Source: Tetrastigma voinierianum
Taxonomy: Eukaryota > Streptophyta > Magnoliopsida > Vitales > Vitaceae
DNA: 64,000 nucleotides
Reading direction: 5' to 3'
NCBI GenBank assembly: GCA_016808115.1
Contig: JAEQBH010003858.1
Span: 248,001-312,000, forward strand
The notes under the pieces were generated by a model, which was not told the origin of the DNA, made no database searches, and saw nothing but the letters and a program-made list of their open reading frames with translations. Below are positions 59,514 to 64,000 of this stretch, piece by piece. How positions within the stretch are numbered: the first letter of the stretch is position 1; the number at the start of each line of letters is the position of its first letter. A program made the position numbers and the translations under genes.

Positions 59514-60989
59514 TATGTATATATATATTTTACAAAAGGTAACTATCAAGGCCACATCGGCCTTCTTCATAATCATGGGCTCGTCGGGCCGGAGTCTCAT
59601 GTACACCCTTGTACTGAAGGGGTCCCACAGCCAGGGTGAGCAATGCCGGTAAGAGAGATTCTTCTATAGGAACTACTCCACACCTAAAATGCATCATGTA
59701 TTATGAGTACCACATGCAACATAATAAATCATGGATAATTATAATTTTTTTTATATAATTTACATCCATCATAAATTCCATGTCAATACATCCATAAGCA
59801 TGCATGAACATGATTTTCACACAACCAATATGTTATTCAAATTTTTTGCAATAACACATAAAAAAAAAAACAGCACACACTATCCGAAAATCAATCGATT
59901 GCCGCTGATCCGGAAATTTAGTCAGACTATCCAGAAACAATCGAAATTACCGTCGAGATTGCAGTCCCAAAGTATGTCAGAACTATCAGAAAATAATCAA
60001 AAATTCTAGCGGACTATTAAAAAGCAGTCCATAAATTCAATTCAAGCGCTCTAACGGTCCATAAATTCAATCGGATGTAAAAAGCAGTCCCTAAAATTCT
60101 TCACGGGCTGATCGAAACTTGATCCCTAAAGGAACATATTTAGTCTCAAAATCTTGGGACTAAATCACACGGCCCCGAAGAAAACCCATTCCATTAAATG
60201 GCTTTTAGGCTAAAAATAATCCAAATAGAAAATTTTCTACCTCGGCGATTTGTAACTCGAATTTGGTACCCACAGCGTGCTTCCTTTGATGTATGCATCG
60301 ACTTTGCCTTTCTTTCAGCCAACTACGATGGGTTTCCATAAATCTTAGAGAGAAGTGGAACCCTTTTTTTTTTCTCTCTCTCTCTCTCTTTCCTGTTTGT
60401 TGCTCCCTCTCTTTTTGCTTTTTATACCTTCTTTCTTTTCTTCCCTCTTTCATTTTCTTATCCACCCGAACTTCCCTTCTTTACAGTTTGTTCTCCTTCT
60501 CATTTCTTTCATTTCATTTTCTCTTTTCTTTCTGTTTCTATTCTCTTTCTTTTCTCTCTCCTTTCCTTCATTTTATATTTATCTCTGCTTTTTTATTATC
60601 AAATAAAATGGTCCAAAAAGTGAAACTTCCTTACTCTCATTGTATATCTTAACACAATTTTCTGATTTTCTTTGTTTTTCGTTCTTCTTTTTATACTTGG
60701 CGTGATAATGATCATTGTCTCTTTAATCATATATATCATATGTGACCTTCTAAATTATCTAATGTGGCATCCACATGATCATGTCATGTGTCACACATTA
60801 CGATCGCCAACGCCAGAAATTAGTAATGCCGGAATCGAAAGCGAAGTCGACAATTATCTTTAGATTTTTCAAGACGAATTCAATGGTGAAGTCTGTTTGG
60901 TCATCCGAGATCTAAAAAATTTCCAATTTTCAACCGAAATTACCGTTTTACCCTTTTTCAAAAAAATTGAATTTTTCCCGGGTTTTACA
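59058..60989 (-). mobile_element. Gy3 5' LTR
   Basis: A 1932-base LTR, TGGCGCCCCG to GGGTTTTACA. It matches 30218-32653 but lacks about 500 bases. It has a long A(n)(TA)n tract (59462-59530) where the partner has only short A/T runs, a diverged minisatellite at about 59880-60110 and a (TC)n tract at 60375-60390. Confidence 0.9.
59462..59530. repeat. A-run plus (TA)n tract in Gy3 5' LTR
   Basis: About 20 A bases followed by about 15 TA units and a short TATATATA tail. Confidence 0.95.
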
Positions 60990-60994
60990 TATTT

Positions 60995-61532
60995 TCAAGA
61001 ATAATATGAAAAAATAAGAACAGATGATGCTGATACTTTAAGAGCTAGAATAGAATTTTTGAAGAAAAGATTAGCAGAATTATGCACCCAGAGGTATATT
61101 ATAAAAGGTACAAGAAATGGAGAAATGATATTTTGTGATAAAATAGATAACATCCCAGGAAAATGGGGGTGTAAGGAGTATAAGAAAAGAAAATTTGGAA
61201 AACAATTAGGAAAGTCTTGGAAAAAATTTACAAAATATAAAAAATTTAGAAAAGAACGGAGAAAACCATTTAAAAAATATTATAAGAAAAGATTCAATTA
61301 TAAAAAGCGAAATGTTGCACAAAATACATCAAAAGACAAAAATAAATGCAAATATTGGAAATGTGGAGAATTAGGACATTACAGGAATGAATGTCAAAAA
61401 GAGAAAAAGACATTTATTATATGGGGAGAAAATAAAGAATATGATTTAGAAAGTATACTAAGTTTTGATAGTGAAATGAGTAGTGTTTATAGTGAGAATG
61501 ATAATAGTTCCTCAGAAAGTGATTCAGAATGA
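60995..61532 (+). pseudogene. EPRV coat-protein C-terminal part with zinc knuckle
   Basis: Continues the frame cut at 30217. A helix-like start (LRARIEFLKKRLAELC, about 61042-61085) is followed by a lysine-rich basic stretch (about 61160-61310). The knuckle region is at 61347-61394 and an acidic, serine-rich tail ends at 61530. The basic region, zinc knuckle and acidic tail in this order are the mark of caulimovirid coat proteins. The knuckle reads CKYWKCGELGHYRNEC; where caulimoviruses have CxCxxC, the second Cys is Tyr here. A TAA stands near 61003. Nucleic-acid binding and packaging is the known family role. Confidence 0.8.
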
Positions 61533-61699
61533 GTGAAAATAATTAGGGGAAGATGATATTTACGAATTCGAGAAGTTATTAGTGCTAAAGATCGAAGGAT
61601 ATGGGTGAAAAAGCACTTTTAATAATAGAAGAAAATTACGGAAAATCCATAATCTAAATTTTGATTTAGCTTAGGAGAAGATTACTAAGATACCTAAAT
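61533..61699 (+). other. EPRV junction between coat and movement regions
   Basis: A degraded stretch with stops in all frames. Part may be the coat-protein tail or an ORF boundary. Confidence 0.4.
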
Positions 61700-62492
61700 A
61701 AATATATATATACATAGAAAATATACAATCCATGAATACCAAAAGATAGAAAGAAGTATAACAATTAACAAAGCTAGAGGAAACATAAAGCTTAATTTAT
61801 TGACGAAGGAAACTATAAATGAAACATTAAGTAAAATAAAAAATGAAAAAGTAAGAGAAAAAATAAAGTATGTATATTTGGCATGAGTATAGATAATAAT
61901 AAAATCATTATTCCCTGAAAATCTAAATACACCAATAGTTCCAAGTTTATATGATAAAAGACTAATACAAACATATGAAGACCACCTAGGAAGTATCCCA
62001 GGAAATTTAGCATATACGAAATTAATGTTCACATGTTACCCAAAATATAACATTAATTTAGGAGATAAAGATTTTGATAATAGTCTAAGCTTATATTTCA
62101 AATTCTTAAGGAATGATTTTATGAAAGAAGGCAATAATGTAATGACAATGTATTATAGTTCTTTGTATACACTATCAAACTCAATATATGGAAGGATTTA
62201 CCAAGATAAGTCATTTATAGAAATTAGTTATGAATGTAGAGAAATTGCTAAAATAATAGAACCTCAAAAGTTGGATAGAATAGAAATTCCAACAAATTAC
62301 ATTTTAAGTCTTGAAGATGATATTCCTGAAGAAGATTGTATACAAAGAATTGATTTACCCATATTGAGGGGAAATTCTTTAATATGCGATAATATCATAA
62401 ATAATACAAGGAGAAATAGTTTCCAAAAAATAAGAGAAGATGTACATTCACCTTTCCTGATAAAGGGAAATTATTACAATGGAGAAAAATAA
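61700..62492 (+). pseudogene. EPRV movement-protein region (30K type)
   Basis: One frame runs from about 61700 to the TAA at 62490, with stops at about 61887 and 61893. The core reads SIPGNLAYTKLMFTCYPKYN (from 61992), then DKDFDNSLSLYF and YYSSLYTLSNS, a pattern of caulimovirid and badnavirus movement proteins of the 30K superfamily, which form tubules through plasmodesmata. The Asp-containing DKDFDNSL strand fits the family core. It follows the coat-protein region, as in Cavemovirus ORF1. The next region continues in the same frame. Confidence 0.72.
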
Positions 62493-62760
62493 GTTGAAGA
62501 AACAAGAATTTTAATAGATACTTGATTGATTACAATCATATACAAGCAGATAAATGTGAAATGATAGGAAATATAACAAGCCCATATGTTTTTAAAATTA
62601 TGATGGCCAAACATTATAATGTAATTTAAAGGTAGAAATTCCCATAAGATTATAAGGAATAACATTTTTGGTAGATTGCTATAAAGATAACAGAATGTAA
62701 GGAAATGGACACTATGATATTTTCTTAGGAAATAGTTTCTTAGATAGAAATATATAGTGA
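62493..62760 (+). pseudogene. EPRV aspartic protease-like region 1
   Basis: Immediately after the movement region, in the same frame past one TAA, RILIDT (62505-62522) resembles the active-site strand of a retropepsin. The next codon, where Gly is expected, is TGA. LITIIYKQ follows, then a frame change. About 67 codons later YDIFLGNSFLDRN (62713-62751) resembles the closing I-x-L-G strand. The pair of motifs and their spacing fit one retropepsin domain. It is dead. Confidence 0.58.
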
Positions 62761-63100
62761 AGACATATGTATTTTCCTAGAAAGACAAAAATGAAAGAAA
62801 TTACATTCCCTACTATGGTATTTATAATGGTAAATATTCCATAAACTAAGTTATACACATGTGGATTAGTAGACACAAGATCAGAAATAACAATATTTAA
62901 AAGTTTTTTATTGAAAGGAATGGAAAGATACTAAAATCTCTATAAAAGGTATAACTAGAAATAAAGAAAAAATTACAAAACAAAAAGAAAGTGTGGAAAT
63001 AATGATCCATAATAAAATAATAAAAATAGGAAAAGTTTACCAATATGACGATATAGAATGTAATATTATATTAGAAAATGACTTTTTATAACAATTCTCA
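62761..63100 (+). pseudogene. EPRV aspartic protease-like region 2
   Basis: LVDTRSEITIFKSF (62866-62907) resembles a second active-site strand, with Arg in place of the Gly after D-T. After a frame change, KIGKVYQYDDIECNIILEND (63026-63082) gives the closing strand, about 64 codons from the Asp. This is the position expected for the protease ahead of reverse transcriptase. Two such regions in series are unusual for this virus family as I know it. Confidence 0.62.
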
Positions 63101-63305
63101 ATATATCAACAAACAATTTATACTATAATATTTAAAATACCATATAACCATGAATGAAGTACCTTGAATATTAATCAGCCTTAAGATAAATTATGACTAA
63201 AAAGCTAAAAAATGGAGAACAGAGAAAATAAATACATCTATTAATTACAAAGTAATAGTCCATGACACATGTGAAAAATTGAAAGAAAATTTTAGTAATA
63301 ACCAG
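63101..63305 (+). pseudogene. EPRV end piece before the viral sequence stops
   Basis: A-rich sequence that could be the linker after protease. The viral character fades at about 63290-63305. No reverse transcriptase or RNase H follows in the window. Confidence 0.4.
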
Positions 63306-63480
63306 GGAACAAAAAATCGGATTTTTCGGCCGATTTATCGCCAAAAAATCTGTTTTCGGGCGGCTTTTAAAAAATTTGCACTGGAAAAAATTGGAAGAAA
63401 AAAAATTGGGAAAAAATCGCCGATATTTCCCAAAAAATCCGATTTTTTCCCGAAAATTTGTTTTTTCCTTTTGTTCCTTG
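63306..63480. repeat. Inverted-repeat-rich segment
   Basis: AAAAAATCGGATTTTT at about 63310 is the reverse complement of AAAAATCCGATTTTTT at about 63434. Further C/G-poor modules (CGGCCGATTTATCG, GGGAAAAAATCGCCGAT) recur. It could fold into a long hairpin and may be a small non-autonomous element. Confidence 0.6.
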
Positions 63481-63494
63481 GCTCAAAAAATATG

Positions 63495-63580
63495 AAAAAA
63501 TTGCTCATGATGGGTTTCGAACCCACCCAAAATGTCTAGAAATGGCACCCTCCAGCCACCAAGACATTGATTACACTTAT
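63495..63580 (-). other. Possible tRNA-derived (SINE-like) promoter remnant
   Basis: The minus strand has GGGTTCGAAACCC, a match to the pol III B box (GGTTCGANNCC). Its T-arm-like stem is followed within about 15 bases by a T-run. Upstream TGGCTGGAGGG is only a weak A-box match, and box spacing (about 35 bases) is short for a tRNA. No complete cloverleaf forms, so it is not called a tRNA. Confidence 0.35.
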
Positions 63581-64000
63581 TATATATAGTCTGGCGTTTT
63601 TATATTCTCTTATTATTATTTGTTCATAATCCCTTTTTAATATTTTATTTTTATTTTTATTTTTTACATTATAACTTATAATATTTTTAAATCAAATATT
63701 AATTTGAAAAGGAAAAGAAATAAATAATATCGATGCCAAAAATTTAAAAAATTATAATATATAATATTTTGAATCTCCTCATTATCTACATAATATTTAT
63801 AATATTAACAAAATAAATAAATAATATCTCTTTAACATAATAATATCCTGAATAATATATTAAATATAACATATTTAAGTTAATAATTACTAATCCATTT
63901 GATTTAATCTACCTTAATTAAGATATGAATCATTTCTCATAATCTATATAATTAAAATATGAAAAATTTTAATAGCAAATATTTTGTAAAAATATCCACC
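63581..64000. other. AT-rich DNA, no feature seen
   Basis: Very AT-rich sequence with short TAATAT-type repeats. I see no gene, domain or defined repeat. Confidence 0.6.

Larger units (their letters stand above)
30218..60989 (-). mobile_element. Ty3/gypsy element Gy3, with TSD TATTT
   Basis: Leftward gypsy element whose LTRs are 30218-32653 and 59058-60989. TATTT duplications are at 30213-30217 and 60990-60994. After removing Gy4 the internal region holds gag, protease, reverse transcriptase, RNase H, integrase and a chromodomain end, pointing to a chromovirus (Tekay/Del-like, inferred). Its LTR family matches Gy1. Gy4 lies in the integrase. The insertion splits the EPRV coat-protein frame. 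Confidence 0.92.
19839..63305 (+). mobile_element. Endogenous pararetrovirus (Caulimoviridae-like), interrupted by three insertions
   Basis: Four collinear viral pieces: 19839-20589, 27209-28426, 29766-30217 and 60995 to about 63305, about 4.7 kb in total. Each gap is an LTR insertion with a matching 5-base target duplication. The pieces are strongly A-rich on the plus strand. They hold, in order, a Met-tRNA primer site, an N-terminal polyprotein region, a coat-protein region with a basic stretch and zinc knuckle, a 30K-type movement-protein region and two protease-like regions. Coat before movement protein resembles Cavemovirus/Solendovirus. No reverse transcriptase is present. Stops throughout show an old, dead copy. 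Confidence 0.8.

Noticed and set aside
19839..63305. A functional or recently integrated virus
   Set aside because: Stops and frameshifts occur in every region, both protease-like sites lack the Gly, the polymerase is absent, and four separate insertions or nests interrupt it.
63495..63580. tRNA gene on the minus strand
   Set aside because: The B box is good, but there is no matching acceptor stem and the A box is weak and too close.

Overview
This is repeat-dense nuclear DNA from a flowering plant. I see no intact protein-coding gene, tRNA, rRNA or host gene. Nearly every base belongs to decayed LTR retrotransposons nested inside one another, plus a LINE fragment and an endogenous pararetrovirus (EPRV, Caulimoviridae-like). 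The plant assignment rests on long-LTR Ty3/gypsy chromoviruses with initiator-Met primer sites and chromodomain traces, an Athila-type Ty3/gypsy element, two Ty1/copia families, a plant LINE-type RNase H, and a caulimovirid. I cannot name the species.

Layout. 1-3705: 3' part of a Ty1/copia element (Co1, + strand) ending in a ~1.7 kb LTR. 3706-18961: a Ty3/gypsy element (Gy1, - strand). Its 5' LTR is split by a complete Ty3/gypsy element (Gy2, - strand, 6893-16022, target duplication CCATT). 18962-19604: 3' end of a LINE with an RNase H domain and an A-rich tail. 19839 to about 63305: the EPRV (+ strand). It is cut by Co2 (Ty1/copia, 20590-27203, duplication TTTTT), a solo gypsy LTR (28427-29760, duplication TAAAT) and Gy3 (Ty3/gypsy, - strand, 30218-60989, duplication TATTT). 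Gy3 carries Gy4 (Ty3/gypsy, - strand, about 33467-55946), and Gy4 carries an Athila-like element (Ath, - strand, 38854-53393, duplication CCATG). 63306-64000: AT-rich DNA with an inverted repeat and a weak tRNA-like promoter box.

How the parts relate. Three target-site duplications flank insertions in the EPRV. Removing the insertions leaves about 4.7 kb of A-rich viral sequence in one orientation: primer site, N-terminal polyprotein region, coat-protein region with a basic stretch and zinc knuckle, 30K-type movement-protein region, then two aspartic-protease-like regions. It stops before any reverse transcriptase. Coat, then movement protein, then protease in that order resembles Cavemovirus/Solendovirus genomes rather than badnaviruses. 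The insertion order must be EPRV first, then Co2, the solo LTR and Gy3 in unknown order, then Gy4 within Gy3, then Ath within Gy4.

All reading frames carry stops, frameshifts or deletions, so everything here is annotated as a relic. The observations most worth checking are the tandem protease-like pair in the EPRV, the palindromic TCGCGA-centred motif array in the Athila LTRs, the variable minisatellites at one LTR position in the Gy1/Gy3 family, and a gag-protease deletion apparently shared by Gy1 and Gy3.
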